Positions 25,097 through 33,705 of a DNA stretch of 64,000 nucleotides are shown in pieces. A program made the position numbers and the translations under genes. This DNA is from UBA7672 sp038326205. GTDB lineage: Bacteria > Pseudomonadota > Alphaproteobacteria > Caulobacterales > Hyphomonadaceae. The notes under the pieces were generated by a model that saw only the letters and a list, made by a program, of their open reading frames with translations, searched no databases and had not been told where the DNA came from. The first letter of the stretch is position 1. Every line of letters begins with the position of its first letter. The stretch spans positions 6,328 to 70,327 of the forward strand of contig JBBQJV010000012.1 of the NCBI GenBank assembly GCA_038326205.1, in the 5' to 3' direction.

Positions 25097-25738
25097 ATGT
25101 ATGGAGCCATGAGAGAACACGCGCCGCAATCAAGCCGCCTCGCGGGCGCGATTACCGCCGCCACCGCCACCCTCGCCTTCAGCTACGCCATGGCCAACGG
25201 CATGGGCACATATATCGCGCAGCACGCGCCCGAAGCGCTGATCTACGTGTCGCTGCCGGACAAGCCCATCACCGATCCGCTTGCGCCTCCACCATCAGGT
25301 TTGCCCCTCGCCAGGGATGCCCGCGAGCTAGTCTCACCGCTGGCACACCTGGAGCGCTTCACATACGAGGAGGACACGCTCACCGGCGAAACACGGACCG
25401 ATCCGCGCAGCGACATGGGTCCCGTCGCGCCTCTGCCGCCGACGCCGCCTGCTCCAATCCGCACGGACGCAAGAATGATTCCCGCTTCGTCGCCGAATTA
25501 TCCGCCCATCGACATTCGCGCGAACCATCAAGGCAAATCATCGCTCGAAGTCTGTCTCGACACCGCCGGCCGCGTCACGTCCGCGAACCTCGCCAGCAGC
25601 AGCGGTTATAGCAGCCTCGATCAGGCCGCGCTGAAATGGGTGCGCGATCGGAAGTTCACACCGGCAAAACTCGACGGGCGCCCGCAATCAATCTGCGGCC
25701 ACCGTGTCGTCTACGAGTGGAGGCTCGACCGCCGCTGA
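25097..25738 (+). CDS. TonB-domain protein
   Basis: A 213-residue protein with one N-terminal hydrophobic segment (about 15-35), a Pro-rich periplasmic stretch (VAPLPPTPPAPIR near 115) and a C-terminal TonB-like domain (KSSLEVCLDTAGRVTSANLA, WVRDRKFTPAKLDG). GGGAG lies seven bases before ATG 25097. It follows the BlaR1-like gene by 54 bp and its C-terminal domain resembles that gene's own. It probably belongs to the same operon and could link an outer membrane receptor to it. Confidence 0.82.
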   Translation: MYGAMREHAPQSSRLAGAITAATATLAFSYAMANGMGTYIAQHAPEALIYVSLPDKPITDPLAPPPSGLPLARDARELVSPLAHLERFTYEEDTLTGETRTDPRSDMGPVAPLPPTPPAPIRTDARMIPASSPNYPPIDIRANHQGKSSLEVCLDTAGRVTSANLASSSGYSSLDQAALKWVRDRKFTPAKLDGRPQSICGHRVVYEWRLDRR

Positions 25739-25747
25739 TCCCTTAAG

Positions 25748-25768
25748 CCTCGCCCCAGTAAGGCGAGG
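25748..25768. terminator. Short hairpin after the TonB-domain gene
   Basis: CCTCGCC and GGCGAGG arms enclose a 7-base loop. Only TT follows, so termination would be weak. Confidence 0.4.
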
Positions 25769-25813
25769 TTGGCCGGCACGCCAGGACGCCCCACGTTCCG
25801 GCCGGCCATTCTC

Positions 25814-25859
25814 GAAGCGCCCCTCTCGATCTCCTCATGGGAGGGGCGCTTCATTTTCT
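25814..25859. terminator. Terminator between convergent genes
   Basis: GAAGCGCCCCTC pairs with GAGGGGCGCTTC across a 15-base loop, followed by ATTTTCTT on the plus strand. Confidence 0.8.
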
Positions 25860-26447
25860 TAAACCCGACAGCCGCTTCAACACAGCCGAATAGAGCAGGA
25901 ACGATCCTTCAATCCGCGTTATCTCAAGCCCTGCCTCGCGTGCAAGCTTTGCCAGCACGGAGCGCGGCACGTGATCGGGATCCCCCAACTGCTCCGCGAT
26001 CACCAAGCGCGCCGAAGGCCGAAGCACGCGCGCAATTTCCCGCAGTGCCTTGCCCGGATCGCTCACTTCTCCGAGGACCGTGACAAGCAGAACGGCGTCA
26101 AACTGCCCATCCTCGAACGGCAGCGAGATTGCATCACCTTCGATGCATTCGAAATTGCTGAGCCCGGCCTGCTTGATGCGACCTGAAGCCAGCTCTAGCA
26201 TGTCCCGCTGGATGTCGAACAGGACCAGTCGCCCCGGCGCGATCCCTCGCGCGATCTCGGGACTAAACCAACCTGGACCCGGTCCGATTTCGAGAACCTG
26301 CTCACCGGGGGCCAACCCGAGGCGCGCCACCATCCGTCTTGGCGACATGATAAAGCGACGAAGGGGATGCAACAGCCAGCTTGCCCTGCTGGCCGGATAG
26401 ACGCCTCTGCCCCGGAAGCTCCCGTATGGCGCCGATCCCCTGGCCAT
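25851..26447 (-). CDS. Class I SAM-dependent methyltransferase
   Basis: A 198-residue methyltransferase. Motif I is VLEIGPGPGWFS, the acidic loop is LFDIQRDML, post-motif I reads EGDAISLPFEDGQFDAVLL, and motif III LREIARVLRPSARLVI. The substrate cannot be inferred; the UbiE/phospholipid-methyltransferase-like group is closest. It starts 12 bp after the SDR gene ends and belongs to the same minus-strand operon. Confidence 0.85.
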   Translation of the reverse strand: MARGSAPYGSFRGRGVYPASRASWLLHPLRRFIMSPRRMVARLGLAPGEQVLEIGPGPGWFSPEIARGIAPGRLVLFDIQRDMLELASGRIKQAGLSNFECIEGDAISLPFEDGQFDAVLLVTVLGEVSDPGKALREIARVLRPSARLVIAEQLGDPDHVPRSVLAKLAREAGLEITRIEGSFLLYSAVLKRLSGLRK

Positions 26448-26458
26448 CGAGGTGCGCC

Positions 26459-27253
26459 TCAGCGCGATCCCTTCGCCCCATCGATCACGCCACGACGCAG
26501 GCGAACCATGCCGCGAATCCAGCGATCATAATCACCTGTCTTGCGCTGCATGTAGGTCGTCACCTGCTCATGCGGCAGGATCAGGAAGGTCTCGGCATCA
26601 AGCCCGCGAACAACCGCCTCAGCGACATCGGAAGGCGCCAGCACCCCGTCGACATTCTGCGATCCTGCAGCTCCGCCCAGCATCGGCGTGTCAACCGCCT
26701 GGGGACACAGAAGAGAGACACCGATGCCATTCTCCTTCGATGCAATCGCGAGGTGCTCGCCAAAACCGATCGCCGCATGCTTCGATGTCGAATAGACAGC
26801 CGACCCGATCTGGCTCAGCAGGCCCGCCGCCGACACCGTGTTGAGAAACCAGCCCGACTTCCGCGCGATCATTCCCGGCAGCGCCGCCCGCGCCGCATAG
26901 ACGTGCGCCATCACGTTGACGCCCAGCGCCAGCTCCCAATGCTCATTCGGCGCCGATGCTGCATTGTCGAAATCCGGATCCGACCGCGAGATGCCCGCGT
27001 TGGAACAGAACAGATCGATGCGGCCGAACTTTTCCTCAGCCGTGCGCGCAATCTTCTGCACGTCAGCTTCCTTCGTCACGTCAGCCTGAACAGCGATCCC
27101 GCCGACCGACTTGGCAACTGCCTCGGCCCCTGCTCCATTCATATCGGCGACGATCAACGCTGCCGCGCCTTCCTTGTGAAAGCGCTCTACCAGCGCCTTG
27201 CCGATCCCGCTCGCACCGCCCGTGACGATGACGACCTTGCCCGTAACCTTCAT
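26459..27253 (-). CDS. Short-chain dehydrogenase/reductase
   Basis: A 264-residue NAD(P)-dependent oxidoreductase. The cofactor motif is TGGASGIGKALVE, the structural motif NAG appears as CSNAGISRSD, and the catalytic Ser-Tyr-x3-Lys as NTVSAAG and YSTSKHA. Substrate unknown. It lies between a lipoprotein gene (20 bp upstream) and the methyltransferase gene. Confidence 0.9.
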   Translation of the reverse strand: MKVTGKVVIVTGGASGIGKALVERFHKEGAAALIVADMNGAGAEAVAKSVGGIAVQADVTKEADVQKIARTAEEKFGRIDLFCSNAGISRSDPDFDNAASAPNEHWELALGVNVMAHVYAARAALPGMIARKSGWFLNTVSAAGLLSQIGSAVYSTSKHAAIGFGEHLAIASKENGIGVSLLCPQAVDTPMLGGAAGSQNVDGVLAPSDVAEAVVRGLDAETFLILPHEQVTTYMQRKTGDYDRWIRGMVRLRRGVIDGAKGSR

Positions 27254-27273
27254 TGCGTCGACTCCACCCGTCT

Positions 27274-27657
27274 CTAGCTGTTCGTCTCGATGATGCTGAT
27301 ATTCACGATCGCCTTGACCAACGCATCGCGAACCTTCTGGCGGCTAGCCTCCGCAACACTGGCCGGCGCGCTGAACATCACCATAGCCGGCGCATTGCGG
27401 CAGGCGTCATTTTTGCGGCCCGCCGAAATCGCGAGGCCGTCGAAATTGGTGTCCTCGCCATTGACGTTCAGGGTCCCGTCCGCTGCGAGCGCCACGCGCA
27501 TCGGCATGGCATTGCAGGCGGCGGCGGTCTCCGGCTTGTAGTCCGGCAGGGGCGCTTCGGCGACGATCTCGGAGGGCATGGTCACCGGCGGCGGTTCAGC
27601 CGCGCCCGTCGCGCAAGCCGAGAGGCCAACGAAGCAGGCCAGCATTGCAACACGCAT
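27274..27657 (-). CDS. Hypothetical lipoprotein
   Basis: A 127-residue exported protein. Start 27657 has AGGAG eight bases upstream and gives a lipoprotein leader (MRVAMLACFVGLSACATG). The mature part includes CNAMPMRVALAADGTLNVNG and a C-terminal helix with VRDALVKAIVNISII. The fold recalls ExbD/TolR-like periplasmic domains, weakly. First gene of the lipoprotein-SDR-methyltransferase set. Confidence 0.72.
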   Translation of the reverse strand: MRVAMLACFVGLSACATGAAEPPPVTMPSEIVAEAPLPDYKPETAAACNAMPMRVALAADGTLNVNGEDTNFDGLAISAGRKNDACRNAPAMVMFSAPASVAEASRQKVRDALVKAIVNISIIETNS

Positions 27658-27801
27658 ATGACTCACTCCTGTCAATCAGGAGGCGACCATAACCCGCTTT
27701 CCCGCCACGTCGACAAGCACGATCGCAAACCTGATTTAGGCGAGCCTTGCAGGACGGCGAAAGAACGGGAATAGCTGGATGAAAAAAAGGGGAGTTCCGG
27801 G

Positions 27802-29133
27802 ATGCGGACGAACGCACGAAACCTCGCGCTGGCAGGCATGGTGGCGCTTATGTCGCTGGCTGGCATTCCAGCCTTGCTCGCCAGCGCGCAGCAGTCGCCA
27901 GCCGCCCAGCCCGACACGCTGATCCTCGCCGGCAAGCTGCTCGCTGATCCCGCTTCCGGCCGTGTCCTCACCCAGCAGAGCATCCTCGTCCGCAACGGTC
28001 GCGTCGTCAGCATCACAGCGGGCTACGCCAAACCAACCAACGGCGTGAAAGTCGTCGATCTCAAGAACGCCTTCGTCCTGCCGGGCCTGATCGACAGCCA
28101 CGTCCACCTCACCAGCGAGACCGGACCCGACTCGCGGCTCAACGAGTTCATCAAGACCAGCGCCGACCAGGCTATCGACGGCGCGGGCTATGCGCTGACG
28201 ACGCTCGAAGCGGGTTTCACCACGGTCGCCGATCTCGGGGGCGATGCAGAAGCCGTGCTCGCCATCCGCGATGGCATCGCCCACGGCGTCATCCCCGGCC
28301 CGCGAATTATCGCGTCCGCTGGCGCCGTCAGCGTGCATGGCGGCCATGGCGACGTGAACGGCATGCCACGTGCGATCGCCGAAGTCCTGCGCCCGAACTC
28401 CGTCTGCTCCGGCGCCGATGATTGCGCCCGCGCCGTCCGCGAGCGCGTGCGCGATGGCGCGGACATCATCAAGATCACGGCCACCGGCGGCGTTCTCTCA
28501 CAGACCTCGGCTGGCCTTGCCCAGCAATTCACCGACGCCGAACTCGCCTCCATCGTTCAGGCCGCCCACGCCATGGGCCGCAAGGTGACGGCGCACGCTC
28601 ACGGCGTCGACGGCATCAATTCCTTCCTGCGCGCCGGTGGCGATTCCATTGAGCACGGCACCTATGCCGATGAAGAATCCGCACGGCTCTACAAGGAGCG
28701 CAACGCCTACCTGATCCCCACGCTATTGGCCGGCGACTTCGTCGCGCGCGAGGCAGCGAAGCCCAACAGCTTCCTCTCGCCCGCACAGCAGAAGAAAGCC
28801 CTCGAAGCGGGCCCAAAAATGCTCGACATGCTCCGCCGCATGCACGCAGCGGGCGTGAAGATCGCCTTCGGCACCGACACCGGCGTTTCCGCCCACGGCG
28901 ACAACGCGCAGGAATTCGCGCTGATGGTGACGGCCGGCATGACGCCGCTCGAGGCCATCACCGCCGCCACTGTCAGCGCAGCCGACCATTTCAGTCTTGC
29001 CGCCGAGATCGGCACGATCGCGGCGGGCAAGACCGCCGACATTATCGCCGTGAACGGTGACCCGCTGGCCAACATCCGCGAACTCGAATCGGTCGACTTC
29101 GTGATGAAGGACGGCAAAGTCTACAAGAACTAG
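27802..29133 (+). CDS. Exported amidohydrolase (imidazolonepropionase/Xaa-Pro dipeptidase-like)
   Basis: A 443-residue metal-dependent hydrolase with a signal peptide ending near LLASAQQ. Metal ligands are seen in PGLIDSHVHLTSE, the Lys in ADIIKITATGG, HAHGVDG, IEHGTYAD and the Asp in AFGTDTGVS. The C-terminal IAAGKTADIIAVNGDPLANI is typical of this amidohydrolase group, which includes prolidase-like enzymes. GGGGAG precedes the start by seven bases. The SDR gene begins 5 bp after its stop. Confidence 0.9.
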   Translation: MRTNARNLALAGMVALMSLAGIPALLASAQQSPAAQPDTLILAGKLLADPASGRVLTQQSILVRNGRVVSITAGYAKPTNGVKVVDLKNAFVLPGLIDSHVHLTSETGPDSRLNEFIKTSADQAIDGAGYALTTLEAGFTTVADLGGDAEAVLAIRDGIAHGVIPGPRIIASAGAVSVHGGHGDVNGMPRAIAEVLRPNSVCSGADDCARAVRERVRDGADIIKITATGGVLSQTSAGLAQQFTDAELASIVQAAHAMGRKVTAHAHGVDGINSFLRAGGDSIEHGTYADEESARLYKERNAYLIPTLLAGDFVAREAAKPNSFLSPAQQKKALEAGPKMLDMLRRMHAAGVKIAFGTDTGVSAHGDNAQEFALMVTAGMTPLEAITAATVSAADHFSLAAEIGTIAAGKTADIIAVNGDPLANIRELESVDFVMKDGKVYKN

Positions 29134-29138
29134 GCGCC

Positions 29139-29879
29139 ATGACCGATCCACTATTCGACCTCTCCGGCAAGATAGCGCTCGTCACCGGCGGCAGCCGCGG
29201 CCTCGGCCTCGAAATGGTGCGAGCATTCGCGGAACGCGGCGCCGATGTCATCATCGCCAGCCGCAAGCTTGATGCGTGCGAAGCGGCGGCTGACGAGGTC
29301 CGCAAGCTCGGCCGCCGCGCGCTCGCCATCTCCGCGAACATGTCCCACTGGGATCAGGCGGAACGTCTCGCCGAAGCGGCATGGTCCGAATGGGGGCGCA
29401 TCGACATTCTCGTCAACAATGCCGGCATGAGCCCGCGCGTGCCCAGCCACGAGATGACCGAGGACCTGTTCGACAAGGTGATGGACCTCAACTTCAAAGG
29501 CCCGTTCCGGCTAGCTTCTCTCATTGCGAAGAAGATGTTCGACGGCGATGGCGGCGTCATCATCAACGTCTCATCCTCCGGCGCGCTCTATCCGCTGCCG
29601 CAGGTCGTGCCCTACTCCGGCGCCAAGTCCGCGCTCAACGCGATGACAGTCTCGTTCGCACGCGAGTACGGCCCGAAGGTGCGCGTCAACACGATCTCAC
29701 CCGGCCCGTTCCTGACCGACATCGCCAAGGCGTGGACGCCCGAAGCACGCGAGACATCCGACAACGCTCTGGGCCGCCCCGGCCGCCCAGAAGAGATCGT
29801 CACCGCCGCCCTCTTCCTCGCCAGCCCCGCATCGAGCTTCACGACAGGCGCGATCATCCGCGTAGATGGTGGTAGCTAG
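29139..29879 (+). CDS. Short-chain dehydrogenase/reductase
   Basis: A 246-residue SDR of the FabG-like type. TGGSRGLGLEMVRAFAERG binds NAD(P), NNAGMSPR is the structural motif, and SSSGALYPLPQVVPYSGAKS carries the catalytic Ser, Tyr and Lys. The C-terminal TTGAIIRVDGG is classical. Substrate unknown. It is coupled to the upstream amidohydrolase gene. Confidence 0.9.
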   Translation: MTDPLFDLSGKIALVTGGSRGLGLEMVRAFAERGADVIIASRKLDACEAAADEVRKLGRRALAISANMSHWDQAERLAEAAWSEWGRIDILVNNAGMSPRVPSHEMTEDLFDKVMDLNFKGPFRLASLIAKKMFDGDGGVIINVSSSGALYPLPQVVPYSGAKSALNAMTVSFAREYGPKVRVNTISPGPFLTDIAKAWTPEARETSDNALGRPGRPEEIVTAALFLASPASSFTTGAIIRVDGGS

Positions 29880-29882
29880 CAT

Positions 29883-30002
29883 GCGCCCGTCCTTTGACGG
29901 AGGGCGCTTCGGCCAAGTTACAAGGATGAGTGCTTGGGGAGCGCTGCTAGAGTAGCGCTCGTGGTGAGCAGCCAGCGAAGCTGGCGTCCGTCGAACCACG
30001 AG
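29883..30002. other. Cluster of three hairpins between convergent genes
   Basis: GCGCCC/GGGCGC (29883-29907) can end the SDR transcript. GCGCT/AGCGC (29941-29958) follows. CTCGTGGT/ACCACGAG (29958-30002) encloses an inner GCCAGC/GCTGGC hairpin. None has a convincing T-run. Together they may act as terminators for the two convergent genes, or as a folded repeat. Confidence 0.5.
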
Positions 30003-30022
30003 TGCGAGGCTCACCAGCCGTG

Positions 30023-33000
30023 CTACAAATTCAACAGCGTCGGATCCCCGCCTTGCGCCGCGATGTTCACCGTCACCGCCCGCTCGGTCGCAAAGCGCGC
30101 GACATAGTGTGGCCCGCCCGCCTTCGGCCCCGTGCCTGAAAGCCCCGAGCCACCAAACGGCTGCACGCCAACTACCGCGCCGATGATCGACCGGTTCACA
30201 TAAACATTCCCCGCACGAACGAACGCCTTCACCTTCTCTGCGAAACCTTCCAGCCGCGAGTGAACCCCCAACGTCAGGCCATAGCCCTTGTCCGACAGCG
30301 CCTTGCCCACCGTTTCGATCTGGTCCGGGTCATAACGGATTACATGCAGGACCGGCCCGAACACTTCACGATCAAGCTGATCGACAGATGAAAGCTCGAC
30401 GATGGCCGGCCCAAAGAACATTCCCATCTCATGCAGCTCACCGATATCGCGCTGCCAGATCTTCGCCGACGTCTTCATCCATTCAAGGTGCGCCTCCAGA
30501 AGCCCACGCGCCTCCGCGTCGATGATCGGGCCGATGTCTGTCGCAGCGTCCGCTGGATCACCGATCACCATAACCTCCATTGCCCCCTTGATCATCGTGA
30601 TCGTCTCTTCCGCCGTCTCGTGCGGCAGGAACAAGACGCGCAGCGCCGAGCACCGCTGCCCCGCCGAGCGGAACGCCGACATCACCACATCGTCCACCAC
30701 CTGCTCGCGCAACGCCGTCGTGTCGCAGAACAACCCATTGAGCCCGCCGGTCTCCGCAATCAGCGGCACGATCGGTCCATCCTTCGTCGCCAGCGTGCGG
30801 TTGATGATCCGCGCGACTTCCGTCGACCCCGTGAACGCCACACCACCGCAGCGCGCATCGCCCGTCAGCATCCCCCCAACCTTGCCATCGCCCGTCAGCA
30901 GGTGCAGCGCCTCAACCGGCAACCCCGCCGCGTGGAAAAGCTTTACGGCTTCGAACGCGATCGCCGGTGTCTGCTCCGCAGGCTTCGCAAGCACAGTATT
31001 TCCCGCCGCGAGTGCGCCCGCGATCTGTCCCGTAAAAATGGCGAGCGGGAAATTCCACGGCGAGATGCAGACGAACACCCCGCGTCCCATCATCTCCATG
31101 CCGTTGGTTTCACCCGCCGGACCCGGCAACGTCTCAAGCCCTTTGAACTTGGTCTCCGCCTCCACTGCATAGTAACGACAGAAATCGACCGCTTCGCGCA
31201 CTTCGGCGATGCAATCGTCCAGCGTCTTGCCGCCTTCGCGCGTCAGTATCGCAATCAGGCGATCCGTCTCGTGCTCCATGGCGTTGGCCATGGATTCCAG
31301 AATGTCAGCGCGCTTCGCCCCGCCGAGCGCATTCCAGTGCGGCTGGCACGCCAGCGCAGACGCATAGGCCGCGTCAACCTGCATCTTCGTCGCCGGCGCC
31401 ACTGTGCTGACCGTGCGCTGCGCATTGGCCGGCGCCTTCATGGCGTCGCCCGCCGCGGTTGTGGACCCGCCCGCCACGATGGAGCCGACGGCCATCGGGC
31501 CTTCGGCATCAAGCTTTGCGATCTCCGCATGCAGGCGTGTCCGAACTCCAAGCTGGCTGAAATCCAGCCCGCGCGAGTTCTGGCGCGATGCACCATACAG
31601 CCCCGGTGGCGGCGGAATGCGCGGATGGCGCCCAGGTGCTGCCGACAGCAGCGTATAGGGATCGGCAGCGATACGCTCGGCCGGCACGTCCTCGTCGAGG
31701 AAGGAATGCACGAACGATGTATTCGCGCCGTTCTCCAGCAAGCGACGCACGAGATAGGGCAACAGATCCTGGTGGGCGCCAACCGGCGCATAGATCCGCA
31801 CCGACCGCTCACGTCCCGCCGCCTTGTAGAGCGGTACGCCCATGCCGTGCAGCCGCTGGAACTCATAGTCCGAATTGCCCGCGCGCTTCGCCATCAGCTC
31901 GATCCCGGCGAGCGAGTTGGCGTTGTGTGTTGCAAACTGCGGATAGATCGATGGCCCGATCTTCAACAGCGCGTTGGCGCAGGTGAGATAGGAAACGTCC
32001 GTCGCCTGCTTGGTGGTGAACACTGGATAGTCCGGCTGACCATCGACCTGCGCGCGCTTGATCTCGGAATCCCAGTACGCGCCCTTCACCAGCCGCACCA
32101 TCATCAGGCGGTTGGTGTCCGCTGCGAGTTGCCCCAGCCAGTCGACTACCGCCTCGCCGCGCTTCTGATAGGCCTGCACTGCAAGCCCCAACCCGGTCCA
32201 CTTGGCTGCCAGACTTGGCTCGCGCGCCAGGTTTTCCAGCAGCGACAGCGATAGCACGAGCCGATCCGCCTCTTCCGCATCGAGCGTGAAGTTGATGTTC
32301 TGCTTCGCCGCCAACTTGGCCAGCTCCAGCACCATCGGATATAGCTCGCGATGCACCCGCTCGCCCTGCACGGCACGATAGGCCGGATGCAAGGCGGAGA
32401 GTTTTACCGAGATGCCATCCGCCGTCTCCGGCCGATCCCCCGTCTTCGCCTTGCCAACCTCGTCGATGGCATTCGCATAGCTGTCGAAATACCGGCGCGC
32501 ATCCGCCGTCGTGCGCGCGCCCTCGCCCAGCATGTCGAACGAGTGGCTGGCCGCCTCGCCCTTCTTCACCGTCCGCTGGCCGCGCTTCAGCGCCTCGTCA
32601 ATCGTGCGCCCCATCACGAACTGCCCGCCCATGATGCGCATCGCCTGCATCATCGCAGCCCGGATCACGGGTTCACCCGCCTGACGCACCATGCGCTGCA
32701 TGAAGCCAGCAGGATTCTCACCGGCATCTTCCGGCGGATGCACGATGCGTCCCGTCAGCATCAGCCCCCAGGTCGACGCATTGACCAGCAGCGAGTCTGA
32801 CTTGCCGCGATGGTCCGACCATTCGCCAGACGAGATCTTCTCCGCGATCAGCGCGTCCGCCGTCTCCGCATCCGGCACGCGCAGCAACGCCTCCGCGAGA
32901 CACATCAGCGCCAGCCCCTCCGGGTTTGAAAGTCCGAACTCCTCGAGGAAGCTTTCCATCACGCCCGAGCGCCGCGTCTCAGCCCGCGCCTTCAACACGA

Positions 33001-33151
33001 TGTCCCGCGCCGCCGCCGCGGCCGCCCGCCGCTCCGCCGCATCCAGCGCCGGATTGGCCAGCAGCTCGGCGATGCGCTTGGCTTCGTCCTCGAACTTCCC
33101 CTTATCCAGAAAATCCGGCGAGCGCGGGGCGTCAGTTGTTGATTGCGGCAT
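30023..33151 (-). CDS. putA: Bifunctional proline dehydrogenase / delta-1-pyrroline-5-carboxylate dehydrogenase
   Basis: A 1,042-residue PutA that oxidises proline to glutamate using FAD and NAD+. The proline dehydrogenase barrel (about 100-420) includes SVKLSALHPAY, FTLDAEEADRL and LVKGAYWDSEIKRAQ. The aldehyde dehydrogenase half begins near 540; SPWNFPLAIF binds NAD, ETGGLNG carries the general base, and FRSAGQRCSALRV holds the catalytic Cys. It lacks the N-terminal ribbon-helix-helix DNA-binding domain of the E. coli protein, as do the short alphaproteobacterial PutAs. ATG 33151 is preferred over a longer frame. Confidence 0.95.
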   Translation of the reverse strand: MPQSTTDAPRSPDFLDKGKFEDEAKRIAELLANPALDAAERRAAAAAARDIVLKARAETRRSGVMESFLEEFGLSNPEGLALMCLAEALLRVPDAETADALIAEKISSGEWSDHRGKSDSLLVNASTWGLMLTGRIVHPPEDAGENPAGFMQRMVRQAGEPVIRAAMMQAMRIMGGQFVMGRTIDEALKRGQRTVKKGEAASHSFDMLGEGARTTADARRYFDSYANAIDEVGKAKTGDRPETADGISVKLSALHPAYRAVQGERVHRELYPMVLELAKLAAKQNINFTLDAEEADRLVLSLSLLENLAREPSLAAKWTGLGLAVQAYQKRGEAVVDWLGQLAADTNRLMMVRLVKGAYWDSEIKRAQVDGQPDYPVFTTKQATDVSYLTCANALLKIGPSIYPQFATHNANSLAGIELMAKRAGNSDYEFQRLHGMGVPLYKAAGRERSVRIYAPVGAHQDLLPYLVRRLLENGANTSFVHSFLDEDVPAERIAADPYTLLSAAPGRHPRIPPPPGLYGASRQNSRGLDFSQLGVRTRLHAEIAKLDAEGPMAVGSIVAGGSTTAAGDAMKAPANAQRTVSTVAPATKMQVDAAYASALACQPHWNALGGAKRADILESMANAMEHETDRLIAILTREGGKTLDDCIAEVREAVDFCRYYAVEAETKFKGLETLPGPAGETNGMEMMGRGVFVCISPWNFPLAIFTGQIAGALAAGNTVLAKPAEQTPAIAFEAVKLFHAAGLPVEALHLLTGDGKVGGMLTGDARCGGVAFTGSTEVARIINRTLATKDGPIVPLIAETGGLNGLFCDTTALREQVVDDVVMSAFRSAGQRCSALRVLFLPHETAEETITMIKGAMEVMVIGDPADAATDIGPIIDAEARGLLEAHLEWMKTSAKIWQRDIGELHEMGMFFGPAIVELSSVDQLDREVFGPVLHVIRYDPDQIETVGKALSDKGYGLTLGVHSRLEGFAEKVKAFVRAGNVYVNRSIIGAVVGVQPFGGSGLSGTGPKAGGPHYVARFATERAVTVNIAAQGGDPTLLNL

Positions 33152-33243
33152 GATCGACACTCTAATGTCAGGGACCACATATCTGCCGGTGCGCCTGCAT
33201 CGGATCAACTTGAAACTCGCGGGCCGGAGCCGACCTTCACACA

Positions 33244-33612
33244 ATGATTCTCCGTTCAGCCGTCCTGACCGCAGCTCTGTTCACCGCTGCCTGCGTGGCG
33301 CCGCCAGCACCGGCCGCAGGGGCATCCGCCGCATGCGACCTGAAGGTCGAATTTGCCAGCATCGGCACGGGCATCGACCCTGACGTGCTGGAAAAGGTGG
33401 ATGCATTGCTTGCTGGCGACACAGGCATTTCAACAATCGACCGCAAGCAGTGGGGCCGCGAAGGCGAGATTACACTGTGCGTCGACACGAAAACGGACGC
33501 TGACGCGGCGCGCCTGTTTGGCGCGGTGAAGCGCCTTTTCCCCGTCTCATCGTTCATGCCGATTTCTGTTGAAACCGGGGCCGGACTGCAATTCCGTGTT
33601 CCAGCTCCCTGA
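33244..33612 (+). CDS. Hypothetical lipoprotein
   Basis: A 122-residue protein with a lipoprotein leader (ILRSAVLTAALFTAAC). The mature part has a ferredoxin-like beta-alpha pattern: VEFASIGTGIDPDVLEKVDA, then EITLCVDTKTDADAARLFGA. No family recognised. It is divergent from putA and 93 bp from its start. Confidence 0.72.
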   Translation: MILRSAVLTAALFTAACVAPPAPAAGASAACDLKVEFASIGTGIDPDVLEKVDALLAGDTGISTIDRKQWGREGEITLCVDTKTDADAARLFGAVKRLFPVSSFMPISVETGAGLQFRVPAP

Positions 33613-33705
33613 ACCCTTCCGGCCATAATCCTGCCCGGCCATAGACGCGGGCGGCCAGCGCCCCTATTCAAGCGGCGCTGAATCGCAGAAGGACCCGCGC
33701 CCGCA

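Noticed and set aside
30431..32254. A 607-codon plus-strand frame opposite putA
   Set aside because: PutA motifs are unmistakable on the minus strand; the opposing frame is Arg/His/Leu rich with no fold.
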